Source of the DNA: Undibacterium sp.
GTDB taxonomy: Bacteria; Pseudomonadota; Gammaproteobacteria; Burkholderiales; Burkholderiaceae
Direction: 5' to 3'
Assembly (NCBI GenBank): GCA_014376575.1
Contig: JACMRF010000069.1
Coordinates: 5,227-69,226, forward strand
Length of the DNA stretch: 64,000 nt
A program made the position numbers and the translations under genes. Positions 12,137 through 20,661 of this stretch are shown piece after piece; the stretch's first letter is position 1, and each line of letters opens with the position of its first letter. The notes beneath the pieces are model-generated. The model ran no database searches. It saw nothing but the letters and a program-made list of their open reading frames with translations, and had not been told where the DNA came from.

Positions 12137-12682
12137 ATGACCACGCCAGTTTCATCAGAAAACGACCTTTGGGTTTCATGGGAAAAATATCATCGGTCAA
12201 TTGAGCAACTTGCATTTAAAGTACATGAGTCGGGATGGAAGTTCGATCAAGTTTTATGTCTCGCACGAGGCGGACTTCGCCCCGGCGACATCTTTTCGCG
12301 AATTTTTGACGTTCCCTTAGCAATTTTATCTACAAGTTCATATCGTGAAGATTCTGGGACCGTCCAAGGTGCATTAGATATAGGGAAGTATATTTCGATG
12401 ACTAAAGGTGCGCTGCAGGGGCGCGTTCTAGTGGTGGATGATCTTGTGGATTCTGGTGTGACACTTGAGAAAGTACTGTGTCATCTTCGGGAAAATTTTC
12501 CAGATGTGAGTGAAGTGAAGTCAGCGGTAATTTGGTGTAAGGCTTGTTCGTCGATCCAGCCAGATTTCTATTTGGATTTTTTGGCTACTAATCCTTGGAT
12601 TCATCAGCCATTCGAGGAGTACGACAGTATTCGGCCTCATCAATTGAGTGCCTGGTTAAAAAAAGGTGAGTTTACTCAATAA
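12137..12682 (+). CDS. Purine-type phosphoribosyltransferase
   Basis: A 181-residue type I phosphoribosyltransferase. The PRPP-binding loop is clear as VLVVDDLVDSGVTL (residues about 96-109), and the hood-like N-terminal segment has LCLARGGLRPGDIFSR. Such proteins follow purA in many Burkholderiales and are usually annotated as hypoxanthine or xanthine-guanine salvage enzymes; the base specificity cannot be read from the sequence. A GAGGAAG ribosome-binding site precedes the ATG. The gene ends the hisZ-purA group and is followed at once by a terminator. Confidence 0.85.
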   Translation: MTTPVSSENDLWVSWEKYHRSIEQLAFKVHESGWKFDQVLCLARGGLRPGDIFSRIFDVPLAILSTSSYREDSGTVQGALDIGKYISMTKGALQGRVLVVDDLVDSGVTLEKVLCHLRENFPDVSEVKSAVIWCKACSSIQPDFYLDFLATNPWIHQPFEEYDSIRPHQLSAWLKKGEFTQ

Positions 12683-12686
12683 TTTT

Positions 12687-12720
12687 AAGTGGAAGTGAAG
12701 TTATTTACTTCCACTTTTTT
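12687..12720 (+). terminator. Terminator after the phosphoribosyltransferase gene
   Basis: A 10-bp perfect stem (AAGTGGAAGT with ACTTCCACTT) and a 10-base loop end in a T run, four bases after the stop codon. Confidence 0.85.
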
Positions 12721-12796
12721 GATGAATACATTGCTTAGTTGGTTAGTGTTTTGCCAATAAAATAGCATTTGCTTTATCGGTGAATGGTCAATTGAA

Positions 12797-12830
12797 ACAA
12801 AAATGCCTCATTGAAGAATCAATGAGGCAT
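12797..12830 (-). terminator. Terminator of the tRNA-Leu gene
   Basis: On the minus strand a 12-bp perfect stem (ATGCCTCATTGA with TCAATGAGGCAT, loop of four bases) is followed by TTTTGTTTC. It lies ten bases beyond the 3' end of the tRNA and fits a factor-independent terminator for it. Confidence 0.75.
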
Positions 12831-12839
12831 TGTATTGTG

Positions 12840-12924
12840 TGGTGCCCACGGAGGGACTCGAACCCCCACACCCGAAGGCACATGGACCTGAACCATGCGC
12901 GTCTACCAATTCCGCCACGTGGGC
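12840..12924 (-). tRNA. tRNA-Leu (anticodon CAG)
   Basis: Read on the minus strand, the 85-nt sequence folds as a class II tRNA: acceptor stem GCCCACG/CGTGGGC, D arm with the AATTGGTAGAC loop, anticodon stem CATGG/CCATG enclosing TTCAGGT with anticodon CAG, a long variable arm (TGCCTTCGGGTG), and a T arm GGGGGTTCGAGTCCCTC. The discriminator A is followed by an encoded CCA end. The CAG anticodon reads CUG leucine codons. The gene has its own promoter and terminator. Confidence 0.96.
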
Positions 12925-12937
12925 AACGAAGGTGCAA

Positions 12938-12965
12938 ATTATAAAGTATTCGCGGGCAATGTCAA
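12938..12965 (-). promoter_or_regulatory. Sigma-70 promoter of tRNA-Leu
   Basis: The minus strand shows a consensus -35 box TTGACA and a consensus -10 box TATAAT separated by 16 bases, with the -10 ending 14 bases upstream of the mature tRNA 5' end. This is the strongest housekeeping promoter visible in the window. Confidence 0.85.
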
Positions 12966-13043
12966 TATATAGTCGACTCCAAGGTCATTAAAAGTGGTTG
13001 GAGTGTTAGGTGTTTTCCTTGTGCTCCGGTAAACTAAGGGCAA

Positions 13044-13071
13044 TTGATGTACAGATTTAGACAGGTAGTAT
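13044..13071 (+). promoter_or_regulatory. rnr: Possible promoter of rnr
   Basis: TTGATG and TAGTAT are separated by 16 bases just ahead of rnr. The predicted start of transcription would fall about 18 bases before the first codon, leaving a very short leader. This is a plausible match only. Confidence 0.4.
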
Positions 13072-13096
13072 TTACAATAGAAAAGATGCTGAACTT

Positions 13097-15574
13097 TTGA
13101 ATAATCATTCCTATCCCATTCCGAGCCGCGAGGAAATTCTCGGCATCCTACGTACTTCCAAAGTCAAACAGACAGTGAAAACTATTGCTGGCAGACTAGG
13201 CGTAAAACCTGAGGAGCTTGAGGGTATGGTGCGACGAATTGCTGCGATGGAGCGTGATGGCCAACTTAAACAAGATAAATTGGGGACTTACACGCTTGCC
13301 AATCAGGATAATTTTATTTCGGGACGTGTTAGTAGTCACCGTGATGGCTATGGCTTCTTGACCCCAGATGATGGTAGTGAAGATTTATATTTACCAGAGC
13401 GCGAAATGCAACGCGTTCTGCACGGCGATCGTGTTACTGCACGGGGCGTGGGTACTGACCGACGCGGACGGTTAGAGGGGGGCATTGTAGAAATTCTTGA
13501 GAGAGCCAATACCCATATAATAGGGCGCTTATTAAATGAGAATGGCGTCTGGATCATTGCTCCCGAAGATAATCGATTTAACCAAGATATTTTGTTGGCG
13601 GGCTCTCCTGGAAAGGCGAAGTCTGGTCAGGTTGTTAGTGTAGTTCTAACTGAGCAGCCAACCAAATACACGCAAGCTGTAGGGAAAATTGTCGAGATAT
13701 TAGGGGACATAGATGACCCTGGTATGGAAATTGAAATAGCTGTGCGAAAATTTGGCGTTCCTCATGAATTTTCTGAGTCTGCAAAAAAAGCTGCTGCCAA
13801 ATTACCAGCAGAAATTCGTGATGCTGATTTAGATGAGCGCGTAGATTTGCGTGATATTCCGATGGTAACTATCGATGGAGAAGACGCGCGTGATTTTGAT
13901 GATGCGGTTTATTGTGAGCCAGTAAAAATTGGTCGGAGCAATGGTTATCGCCTTATAGTTGCCATAGCCGATGTCAGTCATTATGTAAAGCCAAACGATG
14001 CGCTCGATGCTGATGCATTGTTGCGCAGTACTTCAGTGTATTTCCCGCGCCGTGTTATTCCAATGTTGCCGGAAAAATTGTCAAATGGCCTGTGTTCGTT
14101 GAATCCTGATGTTGATCGATTAACACTGGTATGCGATCTCGTCATTACGCAACAGGGCGATGTCACTGCCTATCAATTTTACCCTGCAGTTATTCATTCA
14201 GCCGCACGCTTTACTTACACTGAAGTGGCGGCGATTTTGGGTAATACTAAGGGGCCCGAAGCGAGCAAACGAATTACCTTAGTTCCTCATTTGTTACATT
14301 TACATGAGTGTTTTCATGCGCTTTTAAAAGCGCGTCATGTCCGAGGTGCTATTGATTTTGAAACTACTGAAACTTACATTGTCTGTAACGCAGCAGGAAA
14401 AATAGAAAAAATTCTACCTCGAACACGCAATGACGCGCATAAGTTGATTGAAGAATGTATGTTGGCAGCCAATGTTTGTGCTGCAGACTTATTGGCGCAA
14501 TATAAGCATTCCGGTGTATTTCGGATACACGCCGGACCAACCAAGGAAAAATTAACTCAGGTGAGAAATTTCCTAAAACAAGTTGGTTTGCAACTCTCTG
14601 GAGGAAATACACCGTCGGCATCCGATTATGCAGAATTAATGAATAAAATTAAGGGGCGTCCCGATGCTCCATTACTGCAAACTATGCTGCTACGTTCTAT
14701 GCAGCAAGCCGTATACAGCCCTGATAATATAGGGCATTTTGGCTTGTCCTATGATGCTTATGCGCACTTCACAAGCCCAATTCGTCGATATCCCGATCTC
14801 CTGACTCATCGTGCAATCAAGGCGATCTTGCAAGGAAAGAAATACGAACCAAAAGGTATCGATACCAGTGTGTTAAATACGACAGTCTCTAATGCTGCAC
14901 GCAAACAGCAAATAATAGATAAGGCTGAAGGTAAGAAGAAATTAGAAAAAGATCTGACGATTTGGGATGCCTTAGGCATACATTGTTCTGCCAATGAACG
15001 ACGCGCCGATGAGGCATCTCGTGATGTTGAAGCATGGTTGAAATGTTACTTCATTAAAAATAAACTGGGCGAAGAATTCACTGGCACGATTTCGGCAGTG
15101 ACGCAATTTGGTATTTTTGTTCAACTCGACGATATTTATATTGAGGGTTTAGTGCATATCACTGAGCTTGGTTCTGATTATTTTCAGTTTGATGACGCTA
15201 GGCATGAGTTGCGAGGCGAGCGAACTGGCAAACGATATCAATTGACTAATCGGGTAAGAGTTCAAGTCAGTCGCGTGGATCTTGATGCGAGAAAAATCGA
15301 TTTGACGATTGTTCAAACACCATCAGTACGCGATGGTCAAGTGATCGATCGTGAGTATCCCGCCGGCGTTAATAGAACAAATGAAAAGAGTGGTGTCGTT
15401 AGAAAATTACCGACTAAGGTGATCAAAGGTGCTGCGAAGTCAACCTCGCAAAGAGTAGTAAAAGACGAAGTTGTTTCTGTACCGGCTAAATCACGTTCTG
15501 CAAAAACAGAAAGTTCTACCTTGAGAATTGAGCGAACGTCAAGAGCCCCCCGATCCGGTAAGAAAAAGCGTTAA
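13097..15574 (+). CDS. rnr: Ribonuclease R
   Basis: RNase R is a processive 3'-5' exoribonuclease able to degrade structured RNA. Domain order is a winged-helix N-terminus (about 10-70), two cold-shock-type OB folds (about 72-240), the RNB catalytic domain with the metal-binding run DGEDARDFDDAVY (260-272), an S1 domain (about 655-735, starting GEEFTGTISAVTQFGIF) and a Lys/Arg-rich tail of about 70 residues. Only a TTG fits the family N-terminus (NNHSYPIPSREEILG); an ATG 11 bases upstream is out of frame and no good ribosome-binding site is visible. It precedes rlmB by 53 bases. Confidence 0.94.
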   Translation: MNNHSYPIPSREEILGILRTSKVKQTVKTIAGRLGVKPEELEGMVRRIAAMERDGQLKQDKLGTYTLANQDNFISGRVSSHRDGYGFLTPDDGSEDLYLPEREMQRVLHGDRVTARGVGTDRRGRLEGGIVEILERANTHIIGRLLNENGVWIIAPEDNRFNQDILLAGSPGKAKSGQVVSVVLTEQPTKYTQAVGKIVEILGDIDDPGMEIEIAVRKFGVPHEFSESAKKAAAKLPAEIRDADLDERVDLRDIPMVTIDGEDARDFDDAVYCEPVKIGRSNGYRLIVAIADVSHYVKPNDALDADALLRSTSVYFPRRVIPMLPEKLSNGLCSLNPDVDRLTLVCDLVITQQGDVTAYQFYPAVIHSAARFTYTEVAAILGNTKGPEASKRITLVPHLLHLHECFHALLKARHVRGAIDFETTETYIVCNAAGKIEKILPRTRNDAHKLIEECMLAANVCAADLLAQYKHSGVFRIHAGPTKEKLTQVRNFLKQVGLQLSGGNTPSASDYAELMNKIKGRPDAPLLQTMLLRSMQQAVYSPDNIGHFGLSYDAYAHFTSPIRRYPDLLTHRAIKAILQGKKYEPKGIDTSVLNTTVSNAARKQQIIDKAEGKKKLEKDLTIWDALGIHCSANERRADEASRDVEAWLKCYFIKNKLGEEFTGTISAVTQFGIFVQLDDIYIEGLVHITELGSDYFQFDDARHELRGERTGKRYQLTNRVRVQVSRVDLDARKIDLTIVQTPSVRDGQVIDREYPAGVNRTNEKSGVVRKLPTKVIKGAAKSTSQRVVKDEVVSVPAKSRSAKTESSTLRIERTSRAPRSGKKKR

Positions 15575-15627
15575 TAATTACGTTTGTAATCAATGGAATA
15601 TAGTTAAGAGTAAATTGAAAAGTAAAA

Positions 15628-16368
15628 ATGAAAAGTAAAATGATATTCGGCTTTCATGCCGTGATCTCACGTCTTCGCCATGAGGCGTCCTCTGTAGAGG
15701 AGATATATGTGGATAGTGGGCGCTCCGATCGGCGAATGCAGGATCTGATTCAGGCAGCGAAGTCAGCTGGTGTTCGTGTTATACCCACGGATGATCAGCG
15801 CTTATCAAATATCGTTGGGACACGTCGCCATCAAGGCGTTGTAGCAAAAGCGGGAGAGTTGTCGTTAGCGCGCAATCTTGATGAGTTACTCGATGCAATA
15901 GAAGGCCCGCCATTATTGCTGGTGCTTGATGGCATTACGGATCCACATAATTTAGGTGCCTGTCTTCGCGTAGCAGATGGTGTTGGTGCGCATGCTGTAA
16001 TTGCGCCTAAGGATAGGGCGGTTGGATTGAATGCTACTGCAGCAAAAGTAGCCAGTGGTGCAGCTGAAACCGTTCCCTACATCACAGTAACTAATCTGGC
16101 CCGCACTCTAAGGGAGCTGAAGGATCGCGACATCATGTTGGTCGGTACGACAGATGATGTTGAAAAAAATATTTATGGCGTTGATCTTAGCTGCGGTGTC
16201 GCAATTATCATGGGCTCTGAAGGTGAGGGAATGCGCAGGTTAACTAAGGAAACCTGCGATGTGCTGGTTCAGATACCGATGTTTGGATCCGTCGAAAGTC
16301 TTAACGTATCAGTGGCTTCTGGCGTTTGTCTTTATGAAGCACGCAGACAGCGCTTGGCTCTCGGATAA
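15628..16368 (+). CDS. rlmB: RlmB, 23S rRNA Gm2251 methyltransferase
   Basis: RlmB 2'-O-methylates G2251 in the peptidyl-transferase region of 23S rRNA. It is a SpoU/TrmH-type enzyme with a small N-terminal RNA-binding domain (about 1-75) and a knotted methyltransferase domain. The three SpoU motifs are visible: [28 protein letters not shown] and [15 protein letters not shown]. Translation may start at the first ATG or at an ATG four codons later (MIFGFHAV). The rnr-rlmB pairing is common in this group. Confidence 0.95.
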   Translation: MKSKMIFGFHAVISRLRHEASSVEEIYVDSGRSDRRMQDLIQAAKSAGVRVIPTDDQRLSNIVGTRRHQGVVAKAGELSLARNLDELLDAIEGPPLLLVLDGITDPHNLGACLRVADGVGAHAVIAPKDRAVGLNATAAKVASGAAETVPYITVTNLARTLRELKDRDIMLVGTTDDVEKNIYGVDLSCGVAIIMGSEGEGMRRLTKETCDVLVQIPMFGSVESLNVSVASGVCLYEARRQRLALG

Positions 16369-16391
16369 CATTCTCTTCGGCATCTTGGTGG

Positions 16392-16419
16392 AACTTGCTC
16401 CTATTGGAGCAAGTTTTTT
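16392..16419 (+). terminator. Terminator between rlmB and cysE
   Basis: A 10-bp perfect stem (AACTTGCTCC with GGAGCAAGTT) and a four-base loop are followed by a T tract, 24 bases after the rlmB stop. Confidence 0.85.
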
Positions 16420-16468
16420 GTATTCGCGCTAAGATGCCTGTCCTTTTGCTATTTCTTCGGTTCCTTTC

Positions 16469-17218
16469 ATGTTTAAGCATTTACGCGAAGATATTTCCAG
16501 CATTATTCAACGAGATCCTGCCGCTCGAAATGCATGGGAGGTCATTACTTGCTACCCCGGATTCCAAGCTATTCTCATGCATCGTTGGGCTAAGTGGTGC
16601 TGGATACGCGGTTTAAAGTGGTTGGGGCGGTTTATTTCCTACCTAGCTCGCATACTTACTGGAATAGAAATTCATCCTGGTGCAACTATCGGACGTCGAG
16701 TTTTCATTGATCACGGATTTGGTGTTGTTATTGGAGAAACGGCGGATGTCGGCGATGATTGTACGATTTATCAAGGTGTCACTTTGGGTGGTACGTCCTT
16801 ATCAGAAGGAACCAAGCGTCATCCAACGCTTGAATCGGGCGTTATCGTTGGAGCGGGAGCAAAAGTACTTGGTTCTTTCACGATAGGGGCTGGTGCAAAA
16901 ATCGGTTCTAACTCTGTCGTAGTGAAGTCTGTTCCAGCTGGTGCAACAGCGGTTGGAAATCCCGCGCATGTGATAAAAAAAGAGATGGCGCAGCGCGTGG
17001 AGACCGATTCAACACAACTTTTTAGCGCGTATGGTGTGACTGCAAATGGTGATGATCCAGTGTCTAAAGTATTGCGTAAATTGATTGACCATGCGGTATC
17101 TCAGCAAGAGCAAATTGAAAAATTAACTGTCGCACTTTCTGGGGCCGGCATCGTTTGTGAGAAACAGGCGGATGCAAATAAACTTAATTCAGCGCAGATT
17201 AATAGCTTGGTAGATTAA
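16469..17218 (+). CDS. cysE: Serine O-acetyltransferase
   Basis: CysE acetylates L-serine with acetyl-CoA to give O-acetylserine, the direct precursor of cysteine. A helical N-terminal domain is followed by a left-handed beta-helix built of hexapeptide repeats ([51 protein letters not shown]). The catalytic region includes [11 protein letters not shown] and GGTS. The last 45 residues form a longer polar tail than in enterobacteria. It stands alone between a terminator and the convergent lpxH, so it is probably monocistronic. Confidence 0.95.
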   Translation: MFKHLREDISSIIQRDPAARNAWEVITCYPGFQAILMHRWAKWCWIRGLKWLGRFISYLARILTGIEIHPGATIGRRVFIDHGFGVVIGETADVGDDCTIYQGVTLGGTSLSEGTKRHPTLESGVIVGAGAKVLGSFTIGAGAKIGSNSVVVKSVPAGATAVGNPAHVIKKEMAQRVETDSTQLFSAYGVTANGDDPVSKVLRKLIDHAVSQQEQIEKLTVALSGAGIVCEKQADANKLNSAQINSLVD

Positions 17219-17330
17219 GTTGTTTGTAGATTAGTAAAGCATATACTCCCACAATTTTTTGTTAAATATGTCTGTATCCGCTCGATAGTATTGCGTATAA
17301 GAAAAATACACGGGGGAGTATCAGTAATCT

Positions 17331-18128
17331 CTAATCAAATTTTTGACTGTAATTGCCGTTTAGATGATGGAATAAAATTTCACCGTCGGCATAAATTTCC
17401 AGCCATCCACCACGCTCTTCTTCCTTCTCTCGGTCGCATTCCCAATCAGGTAAAACGTAACGATCTCCCTCCTGATGGTAATGTAATGCAGGCCTATGCG
17501 TGTGTCCGTGGATGATAATTTTAGCGTCGTATTTAAGAAAAAGATCTTTGATCGCATCTGGATTGACATCCATGATCTCCGCAGTTTTATCTTTTTGTTC
17601 CATCTGACTATTAATTCTTAAACCTTCAATAATCATTTTTCGCTGAGAAAGCGGAAGTGATAAAAAATCCTTTTGCCATTGCTCTTGCCTGACCATGGAT
17701 CGAAATTCCATGTATGGCAGGTCGTCCGTACATTGAGCATCTCCGTGAGCAATAATTATTTTGCGGTTCGCTATTTCAATGGTACTTGGATCGTCTAGCA
17801 TGCTAATGCCAGTCATACGAGCAAATCGTTCGCCAATAAGAAAATCGCGGTTCCCCGCTATCCAAAAAATTTTTGTGCCAACGTCGCTAACCGCGCGTAA
17901 TGCCTTAATAACTTCAGTATGGTAAGGCTCAAAAATATCATCGTCTCCAGCCCAATATTCAAACAAATCGCCCAACAAATACAGTTGTTCCGCATGAGTT
18001 GCGTACTGTTTTAGAAAATCAAAAAACCGAGAGGTCGTTTTGGGTAGTGAAGGCCGAAGATGTATATCTGATGCAAAAAGCGCCATCAATTTCGATGACT
18101 TTTTTGCCTTATTTTGTTGTTGACTCAT
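17331..18128 (-). CDS. lpxH: LpxH, UDP-2,3-diacylglucosamine diphosphatase
   Basis: LpxH hydrolyses UDP-2,3-diacylglucosamine to lipid X in lipid A synthesis. It is a calcineurin-like metallophosphoesterase with its metal ligands in order: SDIHL (Asp21, His23), GDLFEYW (Asp54), GNRD (92-95), HGD (from His128) and HGHTHRP near the C-terminal third. The 265-residue length is slightly above the family norm, mostly from a polar N-terminus. It begins 23 bases after the ppiB stop and is likely the last gene of the leftward operon. Confidence 0.93.
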   Translation of the reverse strand: MSQQQNKAKKSSKLMALFASDIHLRPSLPKTTSRFFDFLKQYATHAEQLYLLGDLFEYWAGDDDIFEPYHTEVIKALRAVSDVGTKIFWIAGNRDFLIGERFARMTGISMLDDPSTIEIANRKIIIAHGDAQCTDDLPYMEFRSMVRQEQWQKDFLSLPLSQRKMIIEGLRINSQMEQKDKTAEIMDVNPDAIKDLFLKYDAKIIIHGHTHRPALHYHQEGDRYVLPDWECDREKEEERGGWLEIYADGEILFHHLNGNYSQKFD

Positions 18129-18151
18129 GAGTGATCGCTATTCAATATAAT

Positions 18152-18640
18152 TTAAACGACCTCCGCTTTTTCAATGACAACATTCTCAACTGGAACATCT
18201 TGGAACATGCCAGTACGCGTTGTTTTGACGCCTTTAATCAAGTCTACAATTTCAGTTCCTTCAATGACCGTGCCGAATACACAATAACCCCAGCCATCTT
18301 GTCCGGGATAATCTAGAAAGCTATTGTTAGAGGTATTAATGAAAAACTGTGCTGACGCCGAATGCGGATCTCCAGTGCGAGCCATCGCCAGTGAATAGGT
18401 AGAATTTTTTAAACCATTTTTCGCTTCGTTCTCGATTGGGGGATTGCTTTGCTTTTGTTTCATACCAGGTTCAAAGCCACCACCTTGTACCATAAACCCA
18501 TCAATCACCCGATGGAAGATAGTTCCATCATAGTGACCAGATTGGACATAAGAAAGGAAGTTGGCAACGGTTCTTGGCGCCTTTTCTTTGTGTAATTCAA
18601 TTTTAATTTTGCCCATGCTGGTGGTCAAGATAACGGCCAT
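18152..18640 (-). CDS. ppiB: PpiB-type cytoplasmic peptidyl-prolyl isomerase
   Basis: A 162-residue cyclophilin that isomerises Xaa-Pro bonds. It starts directly with the enzyme fold (MAVILTTSMGKIKIELHKEK), has no signal peptide, and contains FHRVIDGFMVQGGGF and ASAQFFINTSNNSFLD from the active site. The frame is open upstream, but this ATG is preceded by AAGGAT and gives the family start. It follows the exported cyclophilin gene ppiA by 58 bases and precedes lpxH. Confidence 0.94.
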   Translation of the reverse strand: MAVILTTSMGKIKIELHKEKAPRTVANFLSYVQSGHYDGTIFHRVIDGFMVQGGGFEPGMKQKQSNPPIENEAKNGLKNSTYSLAMARTGDPHSASAQFFINTSNNSFLDYPGQDGWGYCVFGTVIEGTEIVDLIKGVKTTRTGMFQDVPVENVVIEKAEVV

Positions 18641-18698
18641 GATAATCCTTGGATAAAATAAACGACGAGCGTTTATAAAATATTGTGAGCTAGGTAGC

Positions 18699-19364
18699 TT
18701 ATTTGAGTAGTTTAATTGATTCAATGATGACAGCTTCAACTGGAACATTTTGCATCATGCCTTGGTTGCCAGTTTGAACAGATTTTATTTTTTCAACAAC
18801 GTCCATGCCGCTAACGATTTTTCCAAAAGGAGTGTAGCCCGCAGTTGCAAGCAGGGCCTGGGCACGTGGAGCTGTGATCATTTCACCGCGTCGCAAGTAC
18901 TGCACTGGGTTGCCTTCTGGCAAAACTTGATGATTCAAAAAATCGTTATCATTTACGTTAATGAAAAATTGTGCAGTCGCCGAATTGGGTTCATTAGTAC
19001 GCGCCATCGCAATTGTCGCAATATCATTTTTTAATCCATGCTCTAAAGCGTAATTTGCTTCAAGCATTACTGGCTTTTGTGTTGGTTTTTCTTTTAATTT
19101 TTTGTCGTAACCGCCACCTTGAATCATAAAATTATCAATTACTCGGTGGAATATAGTGTTGTTATAATGACCTGCCTTGACGTAGCGAACGAAATTTTCG
19201 ACTGTTTTTGGTGCTTTTTCAGGATAAAGCTCAACAATCATTTCACCCATCGAAGTTTTTATGGCTATTTTTAGAATTTCCTCACTGGATGCCGATAAAG
19301 AGTGAAGCAGAAGAAATGCCCCAGTGATTAAAGCCGATAAAGTATGACGATTGATAAATAACAT
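18699..19364 (-). CDS. ppiA: PpiA-type periplasmic peptidyl-prolyl isomerase
   Basis: A second cyclophilin, 221 residues, with an N-terminal signal peptide (hydrophobic LSALITGAFLLLHSLSAS, cleavage probably near residue 27-29), so it should act in the periplasm. Active-site blocks FHRVIDNFMIQGGGY and SATAQFFINVNDNDFLN are intact. The start is chosen for the signal peptide and the AGGGAA ribosome-binding site; an in-frame ATG 15 codons upstream would bury the signal peptide. It is 28 bases downstream of the L,D-transpeptidase gene. Confidence 0.93.
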   Translation of the reverse strand: MLFINRHTLSALITGAFLLLHSLSASSEEILKIAIKTSMGEMIVELYPEKAPKTVENFVRYVKAGHYNNTIFHRVIDNFMIQGGGYDKKLKEKPTQKPVMLEANYALEHGLKNDIATIAMARTNEPNSATAQFFINVNDNDFLNHQVLPEGNPVQYLRRGEMITAPRAQALLATAGYTPFGKIVSGMDVVEKIKSVQTGNQGMMQNVPVEAVIIESIKLLK

Positions 19365-19392
19365 ATTCGTTTTCCCTAAAAAACCTGAATTT

Positions 19393-20661
19393 TTAAACTT
19401 GAGCCTCATAAATAATGCGCCACTTTGACGCTTCTTTAAGCCAATATTGACGCTTTCTGGTACTTGTTTTGCTTTTTCCTGAAATCGTGTCTTGGGTAAA
19501 AGTACTTACAATTAGTTCGTCTTTTCCCGGATATCGAAATTGTGTAATGTCACGTAATTTAATAGAGATTTCGTGCAAACTATCCAATGTTTGATGTTGC
19601 TTCAACAGCCACATATTCACATTATCGCCCTGTAATGTTTTAAAATTCCGTGAGTAGTTCGCTAACAAGCGATTTGCGTTCATACTTTCTAAATCTGTTC
19701 GCCAATCTTCTAATAATTTACTTGCATTTTTTTTATCTGAATTCCATTTTATTTTGTCGACAAACTCTACTTGTTCACTAATAATTATCGGTGTTTTTCC
19801 GATATCAATCATTGCTGAAATACTCAAAAAATCCTGGTTTGCCAGGACAACACATCCATCCGAGGCTAGCGGTGGTCTGCTGAACGTCTCTGATGATACG
19901 CCGTGCAACCAAATTCCTGATCCACTACGTCCATTGATTTTGTCCCATTCATTTGGATAATTGATAGGCAATGCACCAGGACCATAAAAATCTGGCAATT
20001 TAGTTCCGGCAAGGCGACTCGTAATATAGTAAATGCCAACTGGCGTTCTCTGATCGCCCTCTTTAAGCTTGTTGATACCTGATTTACCTTGGCTTATGTA
20101 GTAATCTGTTAGGAGTCGAGGCGCCTGTCCGGTATTTTCGTAAACGTATAAACGAGATCGCTTGGCATCTACCAGTAAAATTTGTTTTTGATCGTCACGA
20201 AGTTGCAAAATACTGCGCGGTATCAGATCTGGATCAGGTTTTTCGCGTATAGATTTTAGTCTGGCACTGGCCTCTTCACGAAAATCTTTTAATTTTTCAT
20301 TGGATACTCCCTGCACTGCACCGAAACTGCTAACCGCTTGCGTATGCATCAAAAGCAAGTCACCGCGTATAAGATGGCCCAATTGAAAATGAGGGTATGC
20401 CTCAGTTAGCTCATCAATTTTAAGTTGTGCATTTTGTAAATTGTTATTAGATAAATTTTTGTAAACTTCAATTAACAATGCATCTGGATTTGGCAATTTC
20501 CGAGCAGCATCTGATGAATTAAATTTTATGAGTGGATCTCGGGCAAATGATGGCAGTGTGAATGCCATCATTCCAGCCATCACAAATAAGAAACTGCGCC
20601 AGAGTTGCGATTTTCTTTTGAATGTTGTCACTGGAAAAAGGTGTAATCTTGTACAAAACAT
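19393..20661 (-). CDS. L,D-transpeptidase (YkuD) with NTF2-like C-terminus
   Basis: A 422-residue exported enzyme predicted to cross-link or anchor peptidoglycan. A signal or anchor segment (about residues 22-40) is followed by a helical region (about 55-140) and the YkuD catalytic domain (about 159-293) with the motif HGVSSETFSRPPLASDGC, giving His253 and Cys270 as catalytic residues. The last 110 residues look like an NTF2/SnoaL-type fold (WRTDLESMNANRLLANYSRNF ... QYWLKEASKWRIIYEA). The same kind of C-terminal domain is found in the gene upstream, with which its start overlaps by one base (TGATG). Substrate specificity cannot be told. Confidence 0.88.
   Translation of the reverse strand: MFCTRLHLFPVTTFKRKSQLWRSFLFVMAGMMAFTLPSFARDPLIKFNSSDAARKLPNPDALLIEVYKNLSNNNLQNAQLKIDELTEAYPHFQLGHLIRGDLLLMHTQAVSSFGAVQGVSNEKLKDFREEASARLKSIREKPDPDLIPRSILQLRDDQKQILLVDAKRSRLYVYENTGQAPRLLTDYYISQGKSGINKLKEGDQRTPVGIYYITSRLAGTKLPDFYGPGALPINYPNEWDKINGRSGSGIWLHGVSSETFSRPPLASDGCVVLANQDFLSISAMIDIGKTPIIISEQVEFVDKIKWNSDKKNASKLLEDWRTDLESMNANRLLANYSRNFKTLQGDNVNMWLLKQHQTLDSLHEISIKLRDITQFRYPGKDELIVSTFTQDTISGKSKTSTRKRQYWLKEASKWRIIYEAQV

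Noticed and set aside
17244..17321. ATACTCCC and GGGAGTAT as a terminator between cysE and lpxH
   Set aside because: The arms are about 65 bases apart with no T tract; chance pairing is likely.
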